Source: Neurospora tetrasperma FGSC 2508 (Eukaryota > Ascomycota > Sordariomycetes > Sordariales > Sordariaceae). Taken from it: a stretch of DNA of 64,000 nucleotides. The stretch is from NCBI RefSeq assembly GCF_000213175.1, contig NW_009799101.1:2919328-2983327 (forward strand), in the 5' to 3' direction. Below the pieces are notes generated by a model, which worked only from the letters and a program-made list of their open reading frames with translations, searched no databases and was not told the DNA's origin. A program made the translations under genes and the position numbers. Of this stretch, positions 10,130-21,570 are shown in pieces (within the stretch, counting starts at the first letter, position 1; the number at the start of each line of letters is the position of its first letter).

Positions 10130-12188
10130 TTTGGCCGGCAAGTCTGGGGTTCGCAAACAACAAGTGAGCGCGGTTGTAGAGAGGAAAGATGTACGTTTGG
10201 CTGCAAAGCAGACGGTCGTGAGAAGAGAAGAGCAGCTGAGTGCGCGGCAGGCAAGGATTTGGAAAAGGGCGACAAGGGAGAGTGGCTGTGGAAAATGTGT
10301 TGTTGATTCGTGAGAAGTTCACTGGAAGACTATCTGTCTGGTCAGTTCCAGTGGCTGCAGGCTCACTGTTTGTCGATGTCTTCTTCCTCCCACTTGCTGG
10401 ACTGGCTGCTTGCCTGCCTCTGAAACGGGCAGCGCCAAGAGCAAGCAAGTGCCAGCCAAAATTGATGGAAATCAAGGTCCCTAGGGCGTGGGGCCAATCA
10501 CAAGCCCGATTCCTCGGGGCCCTGGCTCGAGCCTGGCTTTGAAGAAAGTGGTGGACCTCAATTGAGCTCCCTCCTGTTTCTCATCGGGTCTGTGCTTTGT
10601 CTCGCACGTGACCGTGTAAGCTATACCTAGCTCTTATCTTATTGCTTATCAATATTCACTGAGCTTCCACTTCCACTTCCCCCCCAAACAAATGTAACCA
10701 TTGGACTCGATAGGTTTTGAGCTTCCTGAATTCTGACTTTCATGTTGTCTTGCTTCACCTTCTCTTGACCTTGGTGGTTGCGATACTAGTCACCCAAAAT
10801 GCGCCCCTTTGGTTTTCTTAACCAGTCTGACGACGACTCAAAGTGGATGATGATTTTGGCAAGGCACACCCTGTCAGCGGTCATTTCGTTAACCGTTCGA
10901 ATCTGTCGGGGTTGAGAATAGCGAGATGGGCCTTGCTGAAGACTTCGGCGACCTTCTGCAACCCAACAAACAGTTGACTCTCGCTCTTTCTGAACTGGAT
11001 ATAGGACCAACATGCTCTCTTTGGCGAATGCGATTCCTGTAATTGCGCAATCACTCGGCTTTCAAGTTTTGGAATGTTGCTCTCGACTCCTTTTGCGCAG
11101 CTGACGCCCATCATGAGGTTGCTCGTCATCGTTTTGGACAGTTGGGCTGCTTCAACCAGAGTAAAGACGGGAACTGTCTACTCTCGGTAGAATGGGGATG
11201 AGTCAGTGGGCTCTACTGGCTCTTTATATTACAGTATAAGTCCATCTTCACTCTACTTTTGCCAATTCCTTCAAACACATGACATCACATATACATTCCA
11301 TCGGAAGCTAGTCTAGGCGTTAACGCCGACTCTCCGATGTCACATCGATGCCAACCGGCTCGGTCCGTCTTCTGTCGGCGTTTCTAATGCCCGGGATCCC
11401 TTTCTTCACTTTCTGACCGAGAAAGGGACGGGGTTTGCCGCGCTTGGCAGTGGGTTTCTTTTTCGGTGGATTTCTCCGGAATCAAGATCAAAGAAGATCA
11501 CGATCGTGGGGGCTCCTACATTTGGAGAAGACCCTTGATGCGCGCTTGATAAGCGAGCGCCTGCAATCGAGGGAATCTTCCTGCAATCGGTCGATTTTCG
11601 GACGTCTTAAGAATGACGCCATGTTCATCGCAACTTTTTATCCAGAGTACCGGGTCACCACTGCATGTCTGTACTTGAGGTGTAAAGCCGAGGTTTGAGT
11701 GTTCTGTGGTATGTACACTACTGCATAGAGGTATGTGCAAACACTTGAAGGGAACCCGTGCTTAGAAGTGTCATCCAACAACATCTTTCCAAGTCTTGAC
11801 ATACAACAGTTTGTAATCAAGTCTTCGAAGCCGAGTTCATTCCGACGAAGGTACCCCTCCATCAAGAGTCTAGACCCATTCCATCCCATGCTCTGACATG
11901 ATCAGCGATTCAAGCGCTCTAAGCCATCTCTAAGTGCCGTCGTTCCGTCTCCCAAGGACGTCGTGGAACCAACTTTGCAACATTTTCCTATCTCTATGCC
12001 GGATCCATATCTTGGGTAACGGTGCGAGCTTGCTGACATCGAATTTGAGAGCGATCAAAGAGCATTCGCCATTTTCTTCGAACCCTTGAACTCTTCCACA
12101 TTCTTTCCAAGTTCACCTAGAACCGGCAATACATACAGCAAACCCTCGAAGCAGATTTATATCCTCGATAGCCTATTTACACATCACC
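10130..12188. other. Intergenic between divergent EB1 and GT8 genes
   Basis: Divergent promoter region of about 2 kb. It holds one small ORF worth noting (10881-11129, listed separately). I see no repeats or RNA genes. Confidence 0.45.
10881..11129 (-). CDS. Possible 82-aa small protein
   Basis: An ATG-initiated ORF (top base 11129, A at -3) of 82 codons. The composition is mixed rather than low-complexity, with amphipathic segments such as QLFVGLQKVAEVFSKAHLAIL. No domain is recognised. It could be a genuine small gene, a remnant of a larger one, or chance. The next - strand gene downstream is EB1, about 750 nt away, so it might also be an upstream ORF of a long leader. Confidence 0.25.
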   Translation of the reverse strand: MTSNLMMGVSCAKGVESNIPKLESRVIAQLQESHSPKRACWSYIQFRKSESQLFVGLQKVAEVFSKAHLAILNPDRFERLTK

Positions 12189-13280
12189 ATGGCGGTTGAT
12201 TACCCTACCAACATGATCTGGAGTACCCTCGTAACCAAGAGGGCGTACTTGGGCGGGGCTCTGGTCCTCAACCACAGCTTGAAAAAGGTGGGGTCAAGGT
12301 ACCAGCTCAAGATCATGGTCACCCGCGAAGCTCAGGCCGACAAGGAATTTATGGCTGTTTTTGCTGCTGCTGGTATTCCCACCATTGTCATCGAAACTAT
12401 CGAGCCTGCACGGCAAGGCAAAGTCAACAAGGCATTTTGGCAGAAGCTGGCTCCATGGGCGATGACCGAATATGAGGTAGGTACCATATCGAATATGCAC
12501 CAGGGCTGTATAGACTATCAGACTAACAACATCTCCAGAGAATCGTCCTCCTCGACAGTGACCAAGTCATTCTCCAAAACATTGATCATTTGATGACCCT
12601 ACATCTTCCAGAGGGCTACATTGCATGCGCACATGCCTGCACTTGCAACCCCCGCAAGCTTGCCCACTATCCCAAGGATTGGTACGTTCTCTGCTTTGGT
12701 TCACCCGTCGATCCCGACGTGTTTCCTGCCGATCATCTCCATAGAATAGACGAACCTCGACTAACAACCCCCTAGGATCCCCCAAAACTGCCCCTTCGCC
12801 TCTGCCAACCAGCACACCGGCTCCCCAGCACCCATCACTCCTTCCTCTCCACGCACGCACCACCTTCTCAACAGCGGCACCGTAGTCCTCACGCCATCAA
12901 AACCGCAATTCGACGCCCTCATCGACGCCATCAACACCCACCCGGACGTCCCCCATATGGTCTTCCCCGACCAGGACATCCTCGCCATCGTCTACCGCGG
13001 CAAGTGGAAGCCGCTTCCGTACGTCTACAACGCTCTCAAACCGATGCGAGACTGTCACTCGTCCCTGTGGAGGGACGAGGATGTGAAGATACTGCATTAT
13101 ATCCTCAACAAGCCGTGGGAGAGCCGCGATTTTGATGAGAACGACAAGGTGGAGTCAACGCATCGGTTGTGGTGGGGGGTGTGGGAGGAGGTGGAGAGGG
13201 AGTGGACGGGAGGGGAGGCGGGTGAGGAGAAGAGGAGGTTGTTTGACAGTGTTTTGAGGTCGGTTGTTGCGCAGGCGTGA
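12189..13280 (+). CDS. GT8 family (glycogenin-like) glycosyltransferase
   Basis: Three exons: 12189-12476, 12539-12681 and 12776-13280, giving 311 aa. The first exon ends after MTEYE; the second opens with RIVLLDSDQV, which carries the DxD motif that binds Mn2+ and the nucleotide sugar. The sequence then has YIACAHACTCNPRK, a conserved N(S)GTVVL strand, FPDQDILAIVYRGKWKPLPYVYN and HYILNKPW, the usual order of GT8 enzymes such as glycogenin and galactinol synthase. There is no signal peptide or transmembrane segment, so a cytosolic enzyme is likely. It is close in length to other fungal GT8 proteins. The acceptor cannot be told from sequence. Introns are 62 and 94 nt with clear ctaac branch sites. 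Confidence 0.9.
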
Positions 13281-13889
13281 GGGAGTGGAAGGTGTTTCTA
13301 TTTGGCTTGACAGAAGGGCCTCGGGGAAAGGCGAGGAAAAGACATTGGTTACAGGGTTTAGAACGGTCAGAGGAGATGCCTTAACCTGGGCTGGTGGTAT
13401 TTTGGCTTACGATACGATGATTACCAACAACGCGCACTTGGAGGCATGGAAGCTACAATAGGGAGCGAAAGCGACGCCTGTCTTACACGCAGCGAGACAA
13501 GTTACGGATATACGCGTTGGCTTGAATGTTCCCATGAGGCTGTTGACGATGAACAGATACCATACGTATTGGCCACGCTGGACTGGTAAGTAGTACGTTG
13601 CCATCTTCTTCTCTTCCATCTTCCCTGGAAGATGCCAAGCCGGTGGGGCGGCCACCTAGGCTACCATCGTCACTTCCTAATTAAACAAGAAAGAAAAGAG
13701 GGGTAAGAGCATCGTGAAACTACAAGTAGGTTCTCGTCGTGAAGGCCCGGTGCCTCGGACACCACTGCACTCTGATTGATAACTCCAGCTTGTCTCCTCA
13801 GGTCATACTATCCAACATTCAGCACAGCCGTCAACGAATCATTCTACCTTCCAATGAAAGAATTTGAAGCGCTCCTGAGCAGCTCAGAA
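13281..13889. other. Intergenic: GT8 3' region
   Basis: No gene seen. The 3' side merges into the start of the O-methyltransferase remnant. Confidence 0.4.
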
Positions 13890-15195
13890 AATGTCCGTCG
13901 CCAAGGATTATAATGACTCAAATGACCTCGACAGCCACCGCCGGCGCCTGGAGATATTTCCAGTCAAATAGCTCGTTCGGGCACAGACTTCTCCTGACCA
14001 GATGCCTATTCAACATGGGATAAATGTAAGTCTGGATTGTCACTGATGTTCAAATCTCCATGGCTCACAATGATGGGAACGACAGATGATTGAACTATTA
14101 GCCATCCACACCTTTATGAATCTTAAAGTCCTCGAAGCCATTGGCCCAACCCGTTCAATCTCGCTCGACAACTATCCAAAAACCACAGAAGCACGGGATT
14201 CACTCCTGGGTATGCCCTACATGCTTTCCATATCTCTAACCTGACCACATTACTAACCCTTCATGCACTCAAAAGGACGAATGGCCCGCCCTCTCGCAGC
14301 CACCGGCTTTATTGACCAAGTAGAAGTCCAATCCTGACATCCCAACAGCAGCAAACTAGAGTATGAACGCACCGAATTCTCCCTCGCCTACACCATCCTC
14401 TTTCAACAACTACCACCAACAACAAGAACCCAACAATTTCTTCACGGTCCTCTACAACCAATACTCAAGACTCATGCTTAACTTTTCCGATTCCTACCTC
14501 CCGTTCGTCGCCGTCTTAGCCCGTAATCTGAACTTGAGCCATCCATCCCCTTCTCACCCCCCTTCTCACGCCTTGTCTTACTCCTTCTCATTTTTATCTC
14601 CCTCATGTCCCTTCTCCACCTCCTCCTTTTCTTTCTCCTCTTCCTTTCCGGTACGTGGCGTCCGGGAATTCCAAGATCCGCTGCTTCACCCGTTCACCTT
14701 TGCTTACGGACAATACGGCAGGACGACGGCTTGGGAAATCATAGGGCAGGATTCAGAGAGACCTGGAGACTTTTCAAAGGGGGATTGATGGGTTAGGTGA
14801 TGTCATGATTCCATGTGTGGGACATTTTGATTTTAGGTCTTTGGCTGCGAGCGAGGCTGGTAGAGGAGATGTAGGCGACGGTCACGGAGCAGTGTCGAAG
14901 CAAATTTTGGAGGCGCACGCTTAGTTGAACCCCGAGATAATCCTGTTGCAGGGTAGGGAGTATGTGATCGAGCTGGTGAGGACTGGGCAACGGAATAGAA
15001 TGGAACTGCCGAGGGGTGTGAGAGTTCTGGTTCGTGATTTTATGGGGAGGCAGTCTGTTAGAGGTAGGTACCTTACACACACCCATATCCGTGGGCGTAC
15101 CATTTTGGCTGCTGAAGTTGTTAACTGACTTGCTTCATCAATGCCAGGCGCGAAAGCATGTTTCATGCAAATTATCCTCCACGATCATCAGTGGT
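13890..15195 (+). pseudogene. Decayed O-methyltransferase (class I SAM-dependent, secondary-metabolite type)
   Basis: Pieces of a fungal O-methyltransferase lie in the right order but in different frames and with stops. The N-terminal helix region reads MIELLAIHTFMNLKVLEAIG, then a winged-helix part, RMARPLAATGFIDQ. A YERTEFSLAYT piece follows near 14360. Next comes PFTFAYGQYGRTTAWEI (about 14695-14745). Near 14815-14930 lie HFDFRSLAASEAGRGDVG and GHGAVSKQILEAH, the SAM-binding loop region. LNPEIILLQ, ELPRGVRVLVRDFMG and an LHD-type motif (about 15165) complete it. Introns appear to be retained (near 14026-14085 and 14210-14275), so this decayed in place rather than through a retrocopy. It is the host's own gene, now at least five frame or stop breaks from intact. 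Confidence 0.8.
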
Positions 15196-15950
15196 GGAAG
15201 GCAAGATAGAGGAAGTAGTTGCAAGGTGAGTGGCAACTTCGCCAGCTCCACATCGGTCAAGGGGGTTTGTTTACATCGTGGATATCGCGGACCCTAACCC
15301 TTGTCGATCATGGTGTTTACCTTTCCATTTGTCGAAACCCGTCTTCTTTGTCCGATCTCTTTGACGCTGGTGTTTCAGGACGGTGGTATCCCAGTGATTC
15401 CTTTGAGATTGAGTTTTTTTTTTTTTTTTTTTTCCCAAAATTCGATACAATTTGAAGATCAAATTGAGAAGACAAGCGAAAAATGCGCCCTGGGACGCTT
15501 TCTCCGGCCATTCTGATTCGCTCCAACCCAAAGTATCCACCTCGTTGTCCACAACATGAATGCACGAACAGGTTTCACGGTCCCATTCGTTCGGGTCTCG
15601 ATACCCCAGGTTTTTCTCGAACACTGACATGACATGGACTGGCTCACCTCACCTGTTTCCTTTTTTTTTTCCCTTCCTTCTTCTTTCTTCTTTTTTTCTC
15701 TCCCTACCTTGCTTTTCTGTCCAACTTAATTTTTTTGGTCACTCAGAACCACAGAGTTTCTCCCTTGACTTGACAGCCCATCCATTCATTATCTACATCC
15801 AGAGAAGTCACCAATAAGAAAAAGAAGAAACCATACTTTTCAACAACTTCCAACACCAACCCGCGGAAAAAACTCCACAACCTACCTAACTGCAGCCTTG
15901 AATAAATAAAAAAAGAGAAAAAGGTCCCAAGAGTTTCCAAAGAGGAAAAG
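15196..15950. other. Intergenic with T-rich tracts
   Basis: Contains a run of 20 T (15414-15433) and another T-rich tract (15660-15700). The second lies in the leader of the Cys-rich gene. The remainder of the O-methyltransferase may reach about 15300. No other gene is seen. Confidence 0.5.
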
Positions 15951-16754
15951 ATGTGCATCCGCGTCCTAACAATCTTCAAATGCGCCTGTCCCCACCGCAA
16001 CACCCTCGTCTGTCCACACCACATCCACGTCCGCGAACCTTCATCAACCGGCGATCTCCAAACCTCCTCATCTCACCCAATTACTATCATTACCTCTACT
16101 AGCTCATCCTCCCCATTCGAATCCCCAGCAGAAAATACCACTACCACCAGCAGCACAGACGATGACGACTTCCAAAAAGGCTTCACTCCCCGCCTTCCCT
16201 CCGCCCTCCAAGGTCACAAGAACTGGACACCCCTTCCCGGAAAAGAGAATCAGCGGTGGGAACATTGTCCCGGCTACCTCGCAAAAAGCAGAGCGTTGGC
16301 GGTGGCGGTAGCCGGAGCGGGAGCGGGAGCGGGAACGTCGTCCTCGGGTGGTAGTGGTAGTAGCAATGGCAGTAGCAAAACAGGTGAGGGCACAGGGGTA
16401 ATGGTTGGGAAGGAAACGCAGTGCGCAGAGTACAAAGCTACGGAACCAAAGTTTAGGAGGCGGTGGGAGGTTAAAAGTGGGTTGTGTGAGGAGTGTAGGG
16501 GGATGCATGGGATGCAGGGACCTGAGGCAGAAGATGGGCAAAGAAGGAAAGATGGAGTGAAGGAGAGGGGGGAGGAGCCTAAGGGTACGGTGAGGGGGGA
16601 GGAGAGGGGGAGGGCGAGGAGTAGAGCGGCTACAGACCCTACGGCGAATGCTGTACCGGTGCCGGCGATGGTGACTGGTGGGAAGGTGGTGAAGGGGGTG
16701 AGTGGGAAGGTGGTGGGGAGGAGGGCGGTGGGGAAGAGGATAGCTACTTTGTGA
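15951..16754 (+). CDS. Small Cys-rich N-terminus protein, function unknown
   Basis: Single exon, 267 aa, ATG at 15951 in good context (AAAAGATGTG). The N-terminus MCIRVLTIFKCACPHRNTLVCPHH has several Cys and His, like the short metal-binding heads of a broad group of uncharacterised fungal proteins that start MC-x(6-8)-C-x-C. More cysteines follow at the centre (RWEHCPGYL, CAEYKATEP, LCEECRGMH), so the folded unit may be one split zinc site. The rest is Ser/Thr-rich, then Gly/Ala repeats, then a basic tail. No signal peptide. It lies among pseudogenes but its own frame is whole. Function not known. Confidence 0.65.
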   Translation: MCIRVLTIFKCACPHRNTLVCPHHIHVREPSSTGDLQTSSSHPITIITSTSSSSPFESPAENTTTTSSTDDDDFQKGFTPRLPSALQGHKNWTPLPGKENQRWEHCPGYLAKSRALAVAVAGAGAGAGTSSSGGSGSSNGSSKTGEGTGVMVGKETQCAEYKATEPKFRRRWEVKSGLCEECRGMHGMQGPEAEDGQRRKDGVKERGEEPKGTVRGEERGRARSRAATDPTANAVPVPAMVTGGKVVKGVSGKVVGRRAVGKRIATL

Positions 16755-16869
16755 GCTGAGTCAGTGCTGGGTTTGGGAGGTTTCTTTTGGGAGATCGATA
16801 TTAAAGTGGTTCGATTTTGCGGTACCTACAAGAGTCGATGTTGAAAAGGTCCCTCCACTTCCACCTACC

Positions 16870-17790
16870 AGGACTTCCAACCTGTCTGTATCTAGACACT
16901 ATCCGCCAACTTACAAACCACTCCTCCCCTTCAACCCCGACACACCATACCTTTACACCGATAAACCCACCTTGAGCAAGTTCACAACTTCTCCTCCGAT
17001 CCAGCAGCTCCATAGAAGCATCAAACGTCACAATCAGCGTCAGCCCAAACTTTGTACAGCTCCATCTGGCTCAAATCCCTTTTCAAACCAATCCTCGATC
17101 CGCCACCAAACGCAATCGACGCCGTCTCAAACAGCCTCATTCGTGCCTGATACTGACCATCGCTTTGTCCTTTCTCATGCATACCTCTAGGTTTGTAGAA
17201 ATCAGGATTGACGACATCCATATCCTCACCAAAGATACTCTTATCACGCCGATGAATGTACGGGCTCATACCGATAAGGAAGCCACAGGGGATTACGGAG
17301 CTATCGGGCAGGACTATTGCGTTCCGTACCTATCATGGAGATGGCGGGATGGCAGCGAATGGTCTCGTGGATAAAGCGGGTGATAGAGTGAGGGGTTGAT
17401 TCCGGAGACGCAGACTGCGGATTACAGTACAGCTTGCAACCAGATGCGCGGGTCTTTGAGGGGGTAGTAGAAGAGGGCGCGCATATTTCCAGTTATGGCG
17501 ATTATGTCGGCGCCGGTAATATCTGGGAAGGGGCTGGTATCGTCCGGTTTGTGACAGGTAAATGGGAATTGCCAGGTAAAAGACAAACGGAAAAGAGAAA
17601 CAAACTGTTCATGAGGAGGTACCTCTAAGCAATGATTTGCTTCGTGTCAACAATGTCCAGATGAGGGGACATGGATTCGATGGAAATATTGCAACCTCGA
17701 GCCTATCCTCCCGGGAGATTTCATCCTCGCGCTTTAAGCGGGCAGTTATTTTCTCGACGGCGACGTTAGTAACATTGGAGATTTTAGGAG
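16870..17790 (-). pseudogene. Cytochrome P450 C-terminal fragment (broken)
   Basis: On the - strand the order of a P450 C-terminal half is preserved: a divergent I-helix region (ADIIAITGNMRALFYYPLKDPR), the part after the ExxR helix (IRCHPAISM), MSPYIHRRDKSIFGEDMD, and the haem-loop region AFGGGSRIGLKRDLSQMELYK. In working enzymes the haem loop has FxxGxRxCxG; here the cysteine that ligates haem is replaced by glycine. Frames change at least three times. The N-terminal half (about 250 residues) is missing: sequence above 17790 is unrelated. It is a decayed host gene, probably of a secondary-metabolite enzyme. Confidence 0.8.
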
Positions 17791-17869
17791 GCCCAGGTGG
17801 CTGACTGAGTTCTTGTCCAACCAGTAGTCCATTCAGTGTATCTGGGCGCAGATACCGAGATACCTAGTC

Positions 17870-18330
17870 AATGGACTTATATCCGCGATGGCCAGCGTAC
17901 CGTCGAAGTCACCGCCTTTTTACACGAAGCCTAAGGTGGCGATGCCGTGCAAGTCCGAGGAGTAGTACTCGCCGAACTCGCACTCCTTATGGGTATCAAC
18001 GTAGCGTATCTGGAGATGGCCAAGGAAGCCGTTGTTGACCTTGTCCAGGAATGAGTGGCTCCATGGCTATTCCAGGACGGTGGGAACGGAGTCGTGACGG
18101 ACTGAAGGGCGTACTCGGCGTTGTCGACTTTGCTGAACATATGGTAAATAATCTTACCATAGGTGATGCTGCTGAGATCACGGCAAATCGAGGCCGTTTA
18201 CATCGGGGATCTCTTCTAATAGCATGGTTGTCCTGGTTTTCGACGTAGACGTAATAAAACAGGTCCAGCCATCATCGAGATCCTTGGGCGATGACCCAGT
18301 AGTCTAGGTGGTTCGTCGCAAAAGGCGATG
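17870..18330 (-). pseudogene. Possible SnoaL / scytalone-dehydratase-like remnant
   Basis: On the - strand a frame reads SFLDKVNNGFLGHLQIRYVD, then HKECEFGEYYSSDLHGIATLGF and a GGDFDGTLAIAD stretch. This matches the order in scytalone-dehydratase-like enzymes (vGHHQLRV...HKD...E...gHaHG...Yk..dG.WK..GlaP), though the identity is weak. The N-terminal part (about 18080-18330) is interrupted by several stops. The family call is tentative. That this is a former coding sequence is more certain than which one. Confidence 0.4.
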
Positions 18331-20015
18331 AATTTGGATAATATACACACCTCTGCATGGTTATTAAAGGGCAAACTCGTGAATTGGGCGATCTCTGGGG
18401 GTAACCAAGTCTTTAACCATAGTCCCCAGGTGGCAGTCTGTACAGAAAATGGGGTATTAGATTATAGGAAAAACCCTGGTCTTATGTACAGCCACTAGCT
18501 CCTTGGCTGTACCGCGCTGTCCTTTCCCACTCGTGCCAAGGTGTGTTCAGCTAAAAGGTCTTGGTAGTGTCTCACCTTTTCTCCGAGGGGCGTTGTTCAT
18601 TATTCCATTGTTGTCTTTGACTTCATCTACGGTGTAGTGTAGTAAATGGATCGTCAAAGACAAAAAGCCATGTTTGTGTCTTGGTAAGTGGTGGAAATTG
18701 GTGATGATGCATCAGCATGGTAAAAGTCTGCCAAGGCCCCTGATGCCAGGGGAGAGGGGATCTTGAAATCAGGGTGCCATCAGTCTTATCAGGGGCGAGC
18801 TGGGGGAAGAGTCTTCATTGTGAGACCAAAGAGGTTGACACTGGACACACAGATCTTCAACGAAACGAGGAATCTCTCCCCAAATTGCTACAGTACTGGT
18901 CGCGGAGACGTGTCCGTAGAGGTACGGAGTGTTGTTCCGGGTGGTGTCGTGCATCACCCTAAGCTATAGCTTGGCGTAGCAACGGGGAGTGTACACTAAC
19001 TTCTCTCCATAGGGCTCGAGGCTCTGACTGGAGAAGCCACTAACACTGTAGCGAGATGTAGCGCTTTCTAGATGTTTGTGCACACCGATCGTATGTAGTT
19101 CCAAGCTTACTTTCGTGCCCCTTCTAGGCGATTCAATGTTGATGCTCGTGCTACATGTATTCGACACATGTATGCTTCGAGGTGACTGCTTTTCCAAACA
19201 GTACAAACTCTCCCAGCTCGCTCTTGTTAGCAACTGGTGAAAATATACGAGATGCATGGCCCATGGAAATATTCCCAAGACACTCACCCATTGGAGTTAG
19301 ATCACAATGTGCCAGCAAGTCATGTTTTGGACCCTCACATGAATCGAATGTGACACCCTGGGGATACCCTTTCGTCAAGTGCCGATGGTGCCCCAAATGG
19401 TAGACAGAATACTCAAATAAACATCCCATCGAATCCGTCTGTAGCTGTCGGCTGGGATGAAACAAGGTAAGTTCCCATGCGCCGGCAGTGGATCCTCATG
19501 GGTCAGACAACCTTACTTTGACCTCTGTAGTCAATAACGATCATGGCAATTCCCGAGTTGCTCATGAACACAGTGTTGAGGTGTGGTCAAGCAAGAAAAG
19601 TCTCGAGGTCCCACACTCCATGTGTCTGAGCATCACACGTGGAGAGAGAGAGCCGCGGGCAGAGCTGCTGATCGTAGCCATGGGCAAACCTGACGGAGTT
19701 TCGGTCGGGATGACAGCCGATCATCTCTCCAGGAATCATAGGTCGGTCCCAAATCTTACCCACGACATCTCGATCTCATTTCTCCTATTAACAATTGAGT
19801 GTTGGTCAGAATCCTAGGCATGATCCTAGCGCAGATGGTATTTCCCTACCCGTTTGTAAAGACTATTTGAAGCCGACGATGGAACCTCAAAACTGGATCT
19901 TCTCGCCTCGGGTAATCCTCGCCTATGACATCCCCTTTCCGTCGTTTCAGCTGCTGACTTGTGCCACCTCCACAGGCATTCTTTACTACCCTAGGTCCCA
20001 GACCCTCGGTGTAGC
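18331..20015. other. Gene-poor region with coding-like fragments on the - strand
   Basis: No intact gene. On the - strand a frame covering 18964-19465 (with breaks) and another at about 19480-19760 read as ordinary, non-repetitive protein, for example GYDQQLCPRLSLSTCD and VFMSNSGIAMIVIDYRGQ. A third piece is at 18769-18957. I could not name the family. They may be further remnants of the dead metabolite locus. Confidence 0.35.
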
Positions 20016-21570
20016 ATGGCTATGAGCGAGGATGCCTCAAGGGCGTTGGTCATCATGTGGGTGATTGTTGGGGTGGTCTTTGTCTTGGTAATCCTTCGTG
20101 TCTATACCCGGGTGGTCTACATGGCCGCCTATGGTGTTGACGACTGGATATATGTTGCCGCATTTGTGAGTTCAATCTGACACAAACGTGCATGAGGCAA
20201 AGTTAACCTTACCCCTATTTTATCCAGATCATTCTTTTCATTTATACCGTCCTCATTCAATATGCTGCCTTCTTTGGCTTCGGCCAAACCGAAAAAGAAA
20301 TAGCAAACGCTACAAGGGCGTCAAAAGCTCGCCTGTTCGAATGCCTCGGACAAACCACGTCATTTATTGGCACGCCTCTCGCTAAAGCTTCACTTGGAGC
20401 GTTTCTTCTTCGACTGGTCACGGTGACGTGGCATCGGTTTGCTGTCTGGGGAGCAATGACATTGATGTTCTTGTCATCTGTTGGTATGTAAGCTCTCTTG
20501 TTCGAGTGGGACAAGATCCGCGAACAGTGTGCTAGAGTCCCAGACGACATTAACACGATTTTTCCCAACAGCACAGTTGCTATGTTTCTGGCTGTCTTGT
20601 CGTCCTTTCAACTACGTGTACAACAAAAATATCCGGGGAGTCTGCCCAGTTAATACACGGCCAACTTTCTATCTTCTCTATGGTGAGTGGTAGTGCGAGC
20701 TTGAAGATTCGGATAATGACTAACCTTTGGTAGGTTCAACCATCGCCACAGACTTCTTCTTTGCAATATTTCCATGGATCATCCTGTGGAGGCTTCAGAT
20801 GCCCAGACAAGAGAAAATCACTATTGGCTGCAGTCTGAGCCTCGGACTAATGTCAGTATTCTTGATGTACCAACACGCTCAGTTCGAACTAAAATTGATG
20901 ATGATCTAGTACCGCTGCGGCCGGTGTTAAACGAGTGACAGAAGTGGAAGGCCTGTATACATCAAATTATCTGAGTAAGGAAAGCCCTGTAACGACCCAT
21001 CTATATAAAGCTAACAGTTCACTTTCACTTACAGAAACCACCCTTCCTCTCATTGTGTGGTCGGCCGCAGAGATGGCTATTACCCTGGTCTGCATCGGCA
21101 TCCCCGTTTTGAGACCGCTATACAAGCGCATGTACTTGCGCTTTCGAAGGCAATCCGCACACTCGTCAGAATATCTCCAACAATTAGACCGCTCAAAGGA
21201 GCAACCAGGATTTGCACTGCAGACAATCGGCGGAGGGCCCCTTGATAAGGAGATGAGTAACTTGGAGCGAATGAACAGTACAAGACCAACAAGTGTCATG
21301 AACAACAACACTGATGACTTTCTGTACGAGCGATTCCGGATAGGGATTAACGAAGCGTCTAAGACGACGGTGATAGCTCAGCAGCGAAGGATTGACGACG
21401 AGGATTCAAAGATGGACGCACTCGACGATTATAGCTGTAGCCAACTTGAGCGCAGTACTGATAGCACGCGGAGGGCATTGGGAGATGAAGAGCTCGGTAC
21501 GGCGAATAGTAACCAGCGGAGTCAAAACACCATTACCGTAACGCAAAGCTTTAGCGTTGATAGAAGTTGA
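20016..21570 (+). CDS. SAT4-type rhodopsin-like integral membrane protein
   Basis: Six exons: 20016-20165, 20228-20483, 20572-20682, 20734-20851, 20910-20974 and 21035-21570, giving 411 aa. Seven hydrophobic helices are visible: ALVIMWVIVGVVFVLVIL at the start, a YGVDDWIYVAAF motif after helix 1 (the family's usual G-x-DD-W/Y), a loop with KARLFECLGQTT, and PTFYLLYGSTIATDFFFAIF and LPLIVWSAAEMAITLVCIGIP later. This is the large fungal family often annotated as rhodopsin-domain or satratoxin SC1 protein 4. Members commonly sit in or beside metabolite clusters. The C-terminal 110 residues are polar and probably cytosolic. Exon 4 uses the donor GTCAGT; the other donors are consensus. The start at 20016 could equally be the ATG at 20022. 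Confidence 0.88.

Noticed and set aside
10890-10915. GTTCGAATC B-box-like motif on the + strand
   Set aside because: Flanking bases do not pair as a T stem and no A box lies upstream.
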